From: Candidatus Hodarchaeota archaeon
GTDB taxonomy: Archaea > Asgardarchaeota > Heimdallarchaeia > Hodarchaeales > YT1-039
Length of the DNA: 35,725 bases
NCBI GenBank assembly: GCA_016840025.1
Contig: JAEOTF010000251.1
Coordinates: 1 to 35,725 of the forward strand
Reading direction: 5' to 3'
Made by a program: the position numbers and the translations under genes. Position 1 is the stretch's first letter. Each line of letters starts with the position of its first letter. The notes under the pieces were generated by a model. The model searched no databases. It was not told the DNA's origin and was given only the letters and a program-made list of their open reading frames with translations. Below are positions 17,456-25,207 of this stretch, one piece after another.

Positions 17456-18538
17456 TTGCCGGCTGTTTGTTTTAGTGTATTTGACCTCACAAGCGGACCT
17501 CGACCTATCTTTTATCCAGGCATAGAGCGGAATATGGCTCTCAAAATTGCCATGAAAAGTCAGATGACTCTTTCCGTGATGGCTGAAAGAACAGTAGAAA
17601 CGTCAGATGCGGTATTACCCTTCCCTGAAGAGGCGAAAATTGCGTATGTTTTCCTGTTCACGATACAGGGAGATTTTGGTTCAAAAAACAAAAGTGTTGC
17701 TTCTCTTAGCTTTATTGTCGATCAAACCCAACAAATGGAGTTTTATAAGCAAGTTTCACTTCTTAGATACCAAGCGGAACAAATTGCTGAAGTAGTTCAG
17801 CAAACATATCACTATTCACCCCAAAACGAGGCTCTCCCAAAAAACCTGGAGAAAACAATTAGAGATTGGGGGAGTGATCTAGCTTCTGTGGAGATGACTG
17901 TAGAGGAAGAGGTTAGGAAAAAGCGGATTACCATTCGCAGGGCAGAACGCCGCGGTAGTCTCTCTTTTCTCCTGAACACCATTAAAAAGAATAGCGATCG
18001 CCTTGTTCGTGCAGTTATCGAAGGAAAGACAGTAATTCTAGTAGGCGATGAAGCGATCATTGATTTGATGGAATCAACATTAGAAAGTTTCGCGCCTCAT
18101 CGAGCCCTCCGTAGAATTGCCTACACCGAAGAATTTGTTCATCCATCAGAAGCCGACATCATCGGAATGAGTACTGATCTCTCAAAACATTACTCTGAAG
18201 AAATTATTGTTGATCTGAGAAAAGGCAAAATTAATCGTGGCACTAATTGTAAGTTTTCTAAGAAATTACTTGATCAGATTAAAAATCTAGATCAAGAAAA
18301 AGCAGAACGTGTAGTTAATAGTCGCGTTAATTTCTTAATCTCCAAAGCTAACGCCTTGGTGGAATTGGCGGGAGGACAAGAAGTAAATGATGCGGCTATA
18401 TCTGCTTTTCAGAAATCGGTGGACAAAGATGCTCTTGAGATTATAACAACCATTGCTTCACAAACTAATCCCATGATTGCAGATCTATTACGTGATAGAG
18501 TTCAAGCAAGATACTCAGAGTGGATGGCGGGGCTCTAA
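17456..18538 (+). CDS. Folliculin-like longin-DENN domain protein, 360 aa (putative)
   Basis: Residues 1-120 have the layout of a longin domain: a first strand plus turn CFSVFDLTSGPRPIFYPG, a helix MALKIAMKSQMTLS, strands AKIAYVFLFTI and SVASLSFIVD, then a long helix FYKQVSLLRYQAEQIAEVV. A coiled charged linker (125-180) follows. Residues 181-300 resemble the start of the DENN core as in folliculin (FLCN): DRLVRAVIEGKTVILVGD, a helix, then RRIAYTEEF, ADIIGMS and EEIIVDLRKGKI, closed by helices. In eukaryotes such proteins regulate Rag, Rab and Arf GTPases at membranes, often next to roadblock/longin partners. Assignment is by eye from order and motifs, not by search. TTG start, weak ribosome-binding site. 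A Cys-rich small gene follows 24 bases later. Confidence 0.5.
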   Translation: MPAVCFSVFDLTSGPRPIFYPGIERNMALKIAMKSQMTLSVMAERTVETSDAVLPFPEEAKIAYVFLFTIQGDFGSKNKSVASLSFIVDQTQQMEFYKQVSLLRYQAEQIAEVVQQTYHYSPQNEALPKNLEKTIRDWGSDLASVEMTVEEEVRKKRITIRRAERRGSLSFLLNTIKKNSDRLVRAVIEGKTVILVGDEAIIDLMESTLESFAPHRALRRIAYTEEFVHPSEADIIGMSTDLSKHYSEEIIVDLRKGKINRGTNCKFSKKLLDQIKNLDQEKAERVVNSRVNFLISKANALVELAGGQEVNDAAISAFQKSVDKDALEIITTIASQTNPMIADLLRDRVQARYSEWMAGL

Positions 18539-18562
18539 TATTTCATTAATGAGGAAATCCCA

Positions 18563-18721
18563 ATGCCTGTACCTAAGGAATGTCTAAATCATCAAAAGTT
18601 CAAATGTATCTTCCAAGTCATTGAATCCTGCACTAAAAATCCTCCAGCCGACTGTAAAAGTTGTTCTGAAGCCAGTTGTGAAAATTGTGATACTGCATCA
18701 GCTTCTTGTTTTTCTAAATAG
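18563..18721 (+). CDS. Cys-rich micro-protein, 52 aa
   Basis: ATG follows GAGG eight bases away and lies 24 bases after the longin-DENN gene, so the two are probably cotranscribed. The peptide has eight cysteines at residues 7, 15, 23, 31, 34, 39, 42 and 49. The central C31-KS-C34 and C39-EN-C42 pairs look like a zinc knuckle or a small metal cluster site. No signal peptide. I recognise no family. Coupling to the folliculin-like gene is the main clue to role. Confidence 0.6.
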   Translation: MPVPKECLNHQKFKCIFQVIESCTKNPPADCKSCSEASCENCDTASASCFSK

Positions 18722-18898
18722 TATTTTGGGTATTTTTGATCCTTAACAATTAGAAAATCATCCTAAAATTTCAATGCGGGATAAAATTACCCATTTCTTT
18801 ACCTTTCATCTTTGCTTTTTGAAGAATAGAGTTGTGAAAAAAGCTGATAAGCGAGAATAATTTTACTTAGTTAACATCAGAGAGGATAATCGAGAGAG

Positions 18899-19756
18899 AT
18901 GAAAATGCTTAATTCGTTAATAAACACTCTCATTGAATATAATTGGCCAATTCTAAATGAGACAGAAGAATTAGCCCATACTGTAGGAACTGTTATCGGC
19001 GGTTTAGGGATTTTAATGATGCTTGGCTGTGCCATTCGTTTATACACGAATTATAGGGCAACAGAAAAGAAACAGTCACTTTATCTCGCTGGAATGTGGT
19101 TTTTTCTCGGTTTAGGTGCGTTGTTCGTTGGATTGGAACAAATTCTCTTTCAAGCAATGGATAACCAAGCAGATGCGGCAGACCCCGCAACTTTTTTCGC
19201 CATTTTAGCCTTTCTTTTTGCGGTTATTGGCTTTTTCCTAGGCAACCTGTTCGCATTATCTTTCTTTGAGAAAAAAATGAAATTAGCGATAATTCCTGTA
19301 ATGCTCCTCATAGCATATTTTGTATATTGGCTTCTGACTATTCATTTTACCGCAAGCGATATTCCAGGTACAGAAGGAGTAGATGTATTTGCACCATGGC
19401 TTGATACGGGAGTAGATATGGACATGTATAGAACTGGAGCTGAAAAAGGCATTCTCGTCCTTCTGATGTTCATCCCAGTTTGGCTTATCTTTGGGGTTCT
19501 TGCTTACGCTACGATTAAAGTTAGAAAACAACCACCTCTCTTTAAAAGATCGTTTCTCCTTGCTTTTTTACAAGTAGGAGTCGGCTTTGCCTATACAATC
19601 GAGATAATAGGTACAGATTTTCTTGAACCAGCACTGGGAGATTCAGCAGTTTGGATGGTGGTCCTTGCTAGAATTAATTATGTTCTTATTCCTCTTTTCG
19701 TTTATATCGTCTATGCAATGCCTCAATGGTTCAAAAATTTGATTGGTTGGGAATAA
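18899..19756 (+). CDS. Seven-transmembrane protein, 285 aa
   Basis: Seven hydrophobic segments are visible, at about residues 27-47, 61-82, 99-125, 130-150, 184-207, 218-238 and 252-275. Between the fourth and fifth is an acidic outer loop of about 35 residues (SDIPGTEGVDVFAPWLDTGVDMDM). Short basic loops (RLYTNYRATEKKQ, KVRKQPP) would face inside. The layout recalls 7-TM sensors, but there is no rhodopsin-type retinal lysine motif or other family mark I can name. ATG start; MKMLNSL. It is followed by a hairpin terminator. Function unknown. Confidence 0.6.
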   Translation: MKMLNSLINTLIEYNWPILNETEELAHTVGTVIGGLGILMMLGCAIRLYTNYRATEKKQSLYLAGMWFFLGLGALFVGLEQILFQAMDNQADAADPATFFAILAFLFAVIGFFLGNLFALSFFEKKMKLAIIPVMLLIAYFVYWLLTIHFTASDIPGTEGVDVFAPWLDTGVDMDMYRTGAEKGILVLLMFIPVWLIFGVLAYATIKVRKQPPLFKRSFLLAFLQVGVGFAYTIEIIGTDFLEPALGDSAVWMVVLARINYVLIPLFVYIVYAMPQWFKNLIGWE

Positions 19757-19772
19757 ACTTCTTACTTGGCTG

Positions 19773-19797
19773 GCCCCTCTATTTAATGAATAGGGGC
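19773..19797 (+). terminator. Hairpin with T-rich tail after the 7-TM gene
   Basis: GCCCCT pairs with AGGGGC, and an inner ATT pairs with AAT across a two-base bulge (loop TAATG). A T-rich stretch follows. It sits 17 bases after the stop codon. Confidence 0.4.
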
Positions 19798-19843
19798 TTT
19801 GACATTTTTCTCTTACTGGAAATCGCAAGTGTTATCGCGGAAC

Positions 19844-19879
19844 GAGGAAGCCCCCCTGCGACCAGCGGGGGGTAGTTCA
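19844..19879 (+). mobile_element. Solo IS605/TnpB-type right end (orphan)
   Basis: GAGGAAG is followed by a stem in which CCCCC-CTG pairs with CAG-(C)-GGGGG and then by GGTAGTTCA. This repeats the layout of the end of the TnpB element (GAGGAA-hairpin-AGGAGGTAGTTCA), including CGGAAC before it where the first copy has GAGGAAT. No tnpB coding remnant remains upstream; the 7-TM gene ends 88 bases before. The likely reading is the scar of a deleted IS605-type element or a small non-autonomous derivative. A plain terminator for the 7-TM gene is the alternative. Confidence 0.5.
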
Positions 19880-20015
19880 CTATTTATTATAAAAATACGA
19901 ACAAATGATCTTAGAATCTAATAAGTACTATTTGGAAAGCCTCAATTGGGATTTTATTACTGCTATAAAAAGAAAGTAACTATCTCCCACGCCCCCAACA
20001 TGGAGATTGCTAATT

Positions 20016-20231
20016 CTACTTCTCAGCAGCGAGCTTAATGTCACCCTCTTTGATGGTCTTTCGACCAGAGTGACGAGCCAATTCTACAGCATAACGGGCA
20101 ATTTCCATCGCGAGTTCAGTTAGAACTTCATTAAGTCGTTCAATTGCTTCAGCAGAAACTCGTTGAGCCCCTGCTTGTCTCATTATTCTTTCAACTCGAG
20201 CATTCGCAAATCCTGCCAAAATATTCACCAT
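20016..20231 (-). CDS. Archaeal histone, 71 aa
   Basis: The complete sequence is a single histone fold of the HMfA/HMfB type: a short first helix (ANARVERIMRQAG), loop 1 AQRVSAEAIERL, the long central helix (NEVLTELAMEIARYAVELARHSG) and the RKTIKEGDIKLAAEK end, where T54 in RKTI contacts DNA. It has no tail and normal length. It should form dimers that wrap DNA. The N-terminus (MVNILAGFANARV) differs from the usual LPIAPIGRI start, while the arginine that caps helix 1 is retained. The gene has its own TATA box and is monocistronic. Confidence 0.96.
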   Translation of the reverse strand: MVNILAGFANARVERIMRQAGAQRVSAEAIERLNEVLTELAMEIARYAVELARHSGRKTIKEGDIKLAAEK

Positions 20232-20576
20232 ATCACTAAATTGATAGCATTTCTTCTTTTTTCTACTATTTAAAGCTTTTTATTGCTATTAGAGCTAATC
20301 TTATTATTAGATTGCTTATTAACAACGAGATTAATAGTATTTGTAACTTAATTTTGAAAATCAGAGGAAAATCCTTTAAAAATAAATTTCTAATCTAAAT
20401 TTTTGTCATTTTTCTAATTTTAGAGAATTTTGGGTCACAAAAGAAGTTTACCAGTCATTGATCTTTTAGATCTATGTATAATTTGAATTGAATATAAAAA
20501 AGTGGCTTACAGGAAAATTAATCTTGAAATATTGAAAAAAAAAGAGTTAAAAGGGTTTAAATCTTCACCTTATGGA
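20232..20576. other. 345-base AT-rich gap upstream of the histone gene
   Basis: No ORF of note. It contains the histone promoter at its left side and, on its right, the 3' flank of the acyl-CoA operon. The remainder is A/T-rich with many short A and T runs and nothing else I can assign. Confidence 0.5.
20266..20276 (-). promoter_or_regulatory. Histone-gene TATA box (GCTTTAAATAG)
   Basis: Reading on the minus strand, the element GCTTTAAATAG lies 35 bases before the ATG at 20231, giving a leader of roughly 10-15 bases. It equals the element at 3394-3404 in all 11 positions. Confidence 0.5.
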
Positions 20577-20996
20577 TTATCCCTTTATAAATTTGAAAAC
20601 TATACCTTCTCCATCATCTAAATCTTGTTTAGGGACTATTTTGAGTGGCATGCCGACTTTCGGTTTCCTAATACCTGCCAAATGTCCTAGAATTCGTTGT
20701 CCATCTGAGAGCTCTGCGATACCAACCATATAGGGTAACCTAGTTTGCATTGCTTCTGGAGGCATACCCATTTCTCCATAAAAGCAGAATGTATAGAGGG
20801 TAGCTCCTTCAAGTGGGGCTGGATGCCAGTCCATTTCTGTTGCACCACACTGACAGAAACGTCGCGGAGGTAGATATTTTGCACTACATTTCTTACATTG
20901 CGTATAGCGTAGTTCATTGTCCTCTAGACCCTTGATAAATTCTTCAGGTACTGCTGGTTGGACTAATTTATCAAAAATGTAACCAAATCTCTTCAT
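20577..20996 (-). CDS. DUF35 zinc-ribbon/OB-fold acyl-CoA-binding partner of thiolase
   Basis: A 139-residue protein. The N-terminal zinc ribbon is C34-x2-C37-x11-C49-x-C51 (YTQCKKCSAKY ... RRFCQCG), followed by an OB-fold (ATLYTFCFYGEMG ... LPYMVGIAELSDGQRILGHLAG ... VGMPLKIV). In Archaea such proteins bridge an SCP-x-type thiolase to another acyl-CoA enzyme and bind the CoA ester; this one follows the thiolase by about 20 bases. ATG at 20996 is chosen over GTG 21005 because GGTGA sits just before it. Last gene of the operon. Confidence 0.9.
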   Translation of the reverse strand: MKRFGYIFDKLVQPAVPEEFIKGLEDNELRYTQCKKCSAKYLPPRRFCQCGATEMDWHPAPLEGATLYTFCFYGEMGMPPEAMQTRLPYMVGIAELSDGQRILGHLAGIRKPKVGMPLKIVPKQDLDDGEGIVFKFIKG

Positions 20997-21016
20997 TATA
21001 TTCACCGTTGCCTATG

Positions 21017-22205
21017 TTAGCGTTGATAAACAATACAGTGTACAAACTGACCCGATTGTCCAACATTGTGGGACATAGCAATCTTAGCGTCAGCTCGTTG
21101 CCGACCTTGATCTGCTTTGCCTCGTAATTGTTTGGTAAGTTCAACACCCATTGAGACGCCAGTAGCCCCTACGGGGTGACCTTTTGATTTGAGCCCACCA
21201 TCTATGTTTACAGCGACGTCACCATCAATATCAGATCTACCATCTTCAACGAATTTACCGCCTTCACCTTTTTCACACCAACCACAATCCTCGTATGCCA
21301 TAATTTCTGCGATTGTAAAACAGTCATGAACCGTCGCGACGTCAATATCGGTAGGTTTGATTCCCGCCATATCATAGGCAGTGCGTGAGGCCATCTGAGC
21401 TCCAATAAGACCTGTTAGTGATGGTCTGTCAGCTACCATATTATAATCACCACCTGAGCCAATGGCCATGATCCAAACAGGGTCGTCTGTCAGTTGTTTT
21501 GTTTTTTCCTCACTGGCTAAGATTACTGCAGCAGCACCATCAGAAATAAGGGAACAATCATAGAGATTCAAGGGATAAACGATGTTAATGGACTTTTTCG
21601 CCTCTTCTAGGGTGATCTGTTTCCGGAGATGAGCAAGTGGATTTTTGTATCCATATTTGTGGTTTTTCACACTAACCATTGATAATTGGTCTCGGGTGGT
21701 TCCAAGTTCTGCCATATGTCGGCTAGCATGCAGTGCATAAAAACCCGGAAAAGAAACACCAAAAGGATATTCCCAAGCAAGATCACCTGCACGACTCATT
21801 AATTCGGTGACAATGGGGGTAGATTGGTCACACATTTTTTCGGTTCCAATCACCATCATAAGATCATGGAATCCTGCATTAATAAGTCCAACAGCTGTTT
21901 TTATTGCAGCAGAACCCGAAGCACAAGCGGATTCAACACGAATCACAGGCATGGGTGATAATCCAACATAATCGGAAATCAGAGCGCCAGGGGCACCTTG
22001 GCCCGAGTCAAATAACGTTTTGATTCGTTTGACCGTTAAATTGATCCCCGGCTAAACTAAATATTGAGGCTTCGATATCCTTAGGCTCTAAACCAGCATC
22101 CAAAAAGCTTTCACGAACAGCTTCGTGTGCCAGTTCACGGAGAGAGACATCTGGTCGTTTTCCAAACTTGCTATGGCCTACACCAACGACTCCAACACGC
22201 TTCAT
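21017..22205 (-). CDS. SCP-x-type thiolase (acetyl-CoA acyltransferase), frameshifted
   Basis: The N-terminal part MKRVGVVGVGHSKFGKR is in one frame and stops at 22008. The rest (FDSGQGAPGALISDYVGL, then VESACASGSAA) is in another frame from about 22018 down, so a single-base shift splits an otherwise normal protein of about 395 residues. The nucleophilic Cys is in ESACASG; further marks are VHDCFTIAE and the GHPVGATG loop. Such thiolases cleave or form 3-ketoacyl-CoA and work with a DUF35 protein, which is the next gene. Gene order with hydratase and dehydrogenase supports beta-oxidation. The shift region has only short A and T runs (AAAACGTTATTTGAC), so the disruption may be real or an assembly error. 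ATG 22205 was chosen over GTG 22217. Confidence 0.9.
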
Positions 22206-22296
22206 TTTAATCAACACTGAAATAATTTTTTTATAGCTTGAAAAATGTTTGCTGTTAAGAAAAAACTCAAAAAGAAAAAAAGAAAAGGATGATCAA

Positions 22297-23100
22297 CTAT
22301 TTACCTTTGAATTGTCCTTTTCTCTTCTCAAAGACAGATTTAATGCCTTCTTGAAGATCCTCAGTCGTAATGAGTTTCATAACAGCGTCGTATTCGGCCT
22401 TATTTCCTTCTTCCACTGGTATGTCCATTGATATATTCACAATCTGTTTGGCTGCTTGGACAGCAAGGGGTGCATTTCCTGCAATCTTAGAAGCCATAAA
22501 TTCCCATGTACTCTCCAGTTCATCAAATGGCACAGCTTTATTTACTAGACCAATTTTTTCGGCTTCTTTACCACTTAATTGTCCACCCGTTAGGATCATT
22601 TCCTTCGCACGCCCCATACCGACAATTTTTGCGAGCCGTGAACAGCCACCCCAGGCTGGGATGAGCCCAATTCCTACTTCCACAGTACCAAGTTTAGCAG
22701 TTTCACTGGCAATTCGTATGTCACAGGCTAGTGCAATCTCTAATCCACCACCAAAGGCAATACCGTTAATTGCTGCTATTGTGGGCTTAGAGAACTTTTC
22801 TAGTTTTTGGAAGAGTTTTTGTCCTTGCTCTGTAAATACTGCTGAATCCTCTGGTTTCATAGTTGTTGCTGTCTTCAAATCCATACCGGCAGAGAAAGCT
22901 TTTTCTCCTTCGGCAGTGATAACTACTACTCTAACCTCATCATCCTTGTCAATCTCATCTAACAGAGCATCTAGATCTTTCAGAACCTGTGGGCTAAACG
23001 CATTGTAAGCTGCAGGTCGGTTAAGAGTGATTACTCCTATGTTTTCTTCTTCAGCTAGGAACGATCCTGTCTTCTCAAACTTAATTGTTTCATATGTCAT
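22297..23100 (-). CDS. Enoyl-CoA hydratase (crotonase family)
   Basis: A 267-residue crotonase. The oxyanion-hole region AFSAGMDLKT is at about residues 68-77. The first catalytic Glu is in FGGGLEIALACD (about 115-126) and the second in GTVEVGIGLIPAWGG (about 138-152), so it is a probable hydratase rather than an isomerase. ATG at 23100 with AGGTGA just upstream. It hydrates trans-2-enoyl-CoA to 3-hydroxyacyl-CoA, feeding the dehydrogenase encoded upstream. Intact. Confidence 0.95.
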   Translation of the reverse strand: MTYETIKFEKTGSFLAEEENIGVITLNRPAAYNAFSPQVLKDLDALLDEIDKDDEVRVVVITAEGEKAFSAGMDLKTATTMKPEDSAVFTEQGQKLFQKLEKFSKPTIAAINGIAFGGGLEIALACDIRIASETAKLGTVEVGIGLIPAWGGCSRLAKIVGMGRAKEMILTGGQLSGKEAEKIGLVNKAVPFDELESTWEFMASKIAGNAPLAVQAAKQIVNISMDIPVEEGNKAEYDAVMKLITTEDLQEGIKSVFEKRKGQFKGK

Positions 23101-23147
23101 TCATTTCACCTATTTTCCTCTTATTTGCAATAGTTTCTTTGGCTTTT

Positions 23148-24302
23148 TTATTTACAACAATCTCCTGTTCCTGATGCCAACTTACGTAGGCATTCCGACG
23201 GAGCATAGAATTCACTCCTGCTCCCAATTTCTTTTTGTAGTGCTTCTAGAATTTCAACAACCTTTTGAAAGCCAAGTTCCTTTCCAATTTCGAAAGGTCC
23301 TTTCGACCAATTCGCACCCAGCTTCATTCCAAGGTTAATATCCTCAATAGAAGCAATCTTTTCATCACCATGGCATTTGCAAGCTTCATTGACGATCACC
23401 GCCAAATTCCGATTGCTAATGTATTCAGGGGGTTTACTCGTCTCAAATTGTTCATCCTGATCTAATAGACCGGAACCTGTCTTATTGCCATAGTTGCCTG
23501 CTTCAACCGTCTTCGTTAGTAAATCCGCGGGTTCATATAGAGGTCCTAGTTTTGAGGCCACTCCTTTCGCAGAATGGTATGCTACATCAAGTCCCACGAA
23601 ATCGAAGAGCGCAAAGCTACCAAGTGGGAATAATCCTGATTCCATTGCAAGAGTGTCAATGGTCTCCATACTGGCAACTCGTTCCTCGAACATACGAACT
23701 ACGTCATTGCCAATGGGAACAAGGATTCGATTAACAATGAATCCAGGACCATCTTTAGCCACCACTACTGTTTTACCAACTTTTTCACCGACTTCTTTGG
23801 CAACCGCTATGGTTTCTTCAGCTGTTTTTTCTCCCTTAACCAGTTCCAATAATTTCATTGCTGCGACAGGAGAAAAGAAATGCATCCCTATGACCTTCTC
23901 TGGGCGATCGGTTACACTTGCAATCTCTGTAATGCTCAGTGTAGAGGTGTTTGACGCCAGAATCGTATGTTCTGGAACATGTTTACAGAACTTGGCAAAC
24001 AGTTCTTTCTTCAGTTCCATTTTTTCGAAGACTGCTTCAATGACTAGATCTGCCTCCTTTAGGGCGGTATCTAGATCAACTTCGCCTTTAATACGTTTAA
24101 TAATGCCCTTTCCTTCATTGGGAGACAGTTTTCCTTTATCTATTCCAGTTAATACATCCGTTTTGATTTGCTTAAGTCCTTTCTTAATGAAATCCTGACT
24201 GGTGTCATTGATTGTCATATTATAGCCTGCAACAGCGCCAACATAAGCAATACCTGCCCCCATGAATCCTGATCCAACAACTGTGATATTATTGATAGTC
24301 AT
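23148..24302 (-). CDS. 3-hydroxyacyl-CoA dehydrogenase
   Basis: The N-terminal Rossmann motif VVGSGFMGAGIAYVGA opens the protein. ASNTSTLSITEIA and the catalytic His region GMHFFSPVAAMKLLELV lie in the middle, and the C-terminal helical domain (GPGFIVNRILVPIGNDVV, then a second helical unit ending GPFEIGKELG) follows. Length 384 residues, somewhat longer than single-domain HBD enzymes, with a second C-terminal helical half. I chose ATG 24302 over GTG 24314 because AGGTGA spans the latter and is eight bases before the ATG. It oxidises L-3-hydroxyacyl-CoA with NAD. Intact. Confidence 0.95.
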   Translation of the reverse strand: MTINNITVVGSGFMGAGIAYVGAVAGYNMTINDTSQDFIKKGLKQIKTDVLTGIDKGKLSPNEGKGIIKRIKGEVDLDTALKEADLVIEAVFEKMELKKELFAKFCKHVPEHTILASNTSTLSITEIASVTDRPEKVIGMHFFSPVAAMKLLELVKGEKTAEETIAVAKEVGEKVGKTVVVAKDGPGFIVNRILVPIGNDVVRMFEERVASMETIDTLAMESGLFPLGSFALFDFVGLDVAYHSAKGVASKLGPLYEPADLLTKTVEAGNYGNKTGSGLLDQDEQFETSKPPEYISNRNLAVIVNEACKCHGDEKIASIEDINLGMKLGANWSKGPFEIGKELGFQKVVEILEALQKEIGSRSEFYAPSECLRKLASGTGDCCK

Positions 24303-24325
24303 CGCGATAATCACCTGCTAAGAAC

Positions 24326-24691
24326 TTACATATTCATTAAAGCTTGCAGGATTAGCTCACTGAGGGGTACCGACTCATGTGCTGAACCAATCACCATTAG
24401 CTCCCAGCTTTTAATGGGATTCCAGAAGGGAATTTTCCCCGTGAAGATACCGAGTAATATATCGCTGTTTGCCCGGTAGATGACGTCTGGGGAGGGATAT
24501 TCTCCTTCATGTAGATTCATTTTCCCGTCTTTGGTGAGCACAGAATAAAAGAATTCGCCGTCTGTTTCTACCTGGAAGACTTTCCCGTCATAGGGATAAA
24601 CCCACTCTTTAACGAATTCCTGCATATCTTCATTATTCTTTAGCTGGCTTTGGATCATTTTCATGAATTTACGGACTTTATCAGCGCTCAT
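24326..24691 (-). CDS. SCP2 sterol-carrier-like protein
   Basis: A 121-residue SCP2-fold protein (DGKVFQVETDGEFFYSVLTK ... GEYPSPDVIYRANSDILLGIFTGKI ... ALMNM). The family binds lipids or acyl-CoA in a hydrophobic tunnel; here it probably hands acyl chains to the beta-oxidation enzymes. ATG 24691 follows AAGGAGGA six bases away and overlaps the TGA of the upstream gene (ATGA), so translation is coupled. A further upstream start would run through that site. Confidence 0.8.
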   Translation of the reverse strand: MSADKVRKFMKMIQSQLKNNEDMQEFVKEWVYPYDGKVFQVETDGEFFYSVLTKDGKMNLHEGEYPSPDVIYRANSDILLGIFTGKIPFWNPIKSWELMVIGSAHESVPLSELILQALMNM

Positions 24692-24963
24692 TGAGATTCC
24701 TCCTTCATCCAAGCTAGTATTGCATCTTTGGCAGCTTTTTCGAGGTTATCCGCAGATAGTTCTCCCATTCGCTTTTCAACGACTGATTTCAATTCACGGA
24801 TCTCGTCCACTGTGAATTTAATGACTATACGCGCTTTAAGGTTTTCTTGCATGCTTAATGCTGTCCATGGGCTAAGCTGCCAGTACTCTTGAGGAATATC
24901 TTCTTTTTTGAGTCCAGGAAAACCTGGCCATTCCCCATCTGGGTGTTTTCTGAACTTTGCCAT
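24688..24963 (-). CDS. Small conserved-operon protein, 91 aa, unknown
   Basis: It lies between the SCP2-like gene (ATGA overlap) and the next small gene (its ATG overlaps that gene's TAA). Residues 1-35 are Trp/Pro-rich (GEWPGFPGLKKEDIPQEYWQLSPW); 45-91 form a charged helix pair (TVDEIRELKSVVEKRMGELS, NLEKAAKDAILAWMKEE). Likely a soluble accessory subunit of the acyl-CoA machinery. I recognise no family. Confidence 0.6.
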   Translation of the reverse strand: MAKFRKHPDGEWPGFPGLKKEDIPQEYWQLSPWTALSMQENLKARIVIKFTVDEIRELKSVVEKRMGELSADNLEKAAKDAILAWMKEESQ

Positions 24964-25202
24964 TAGATTTCATCTCCTTTCTTTTTTGTGAATCCACTCT
25001 TGAACGGCCATTGCACTGCAAAACGAAAACCTTTTTTATCATCTACAGCCCCACGTTTCCAGCTACCTACATAAATACGTCCGCCTGGCTGTTCCACAAA
25101 TTGCTCGAGAATAATTGCAGCTGCAACTTCAACCGAGATTGCAGCTTCTTCTGCAATCACTTTGAACTTCTCTAAATGTTCGCCTTCTAACTTAACATCC
25201 AT
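24963..25202 (-). CDS. Small conserved-operon protein, 79 aa, unknown
   Basis: Starts MDVKLEGEHLEKFKVIAEEA and ends RFAVQWPFKSGFTKKKGDEI. Predicted as one helix followed by a strand-rich half (GRIYVGSWKRGAVDDKKGFRFAVQW). ATG 25202 was chosen over GTG 25211, which overlaps the TGA of the nitroreductase gene; either implies coupling. The fixed place between a flavoprotein and an acyl carrier suggests a partner subunit. Family unknown. Confidence 0.55.
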   Translation of the reverse strand: MDVKLEGEHLEKFKVIAEEAAISVEVAAAIILEQFVEQPGGRIYVGSWKRGAVDDKKGFRFAVQWPFKSGFTKKKGDEI

Positions 25203-25207
25203 GCCAT

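Noticed and set aside
22370..23198. Long plus-strand ORFs opposite the enoyl-CoA hydratase and dehydrogenase genes
   Set aside because: They mirror strongly supported minus-strand genes and their Ser/Pro-rich translations match no family.
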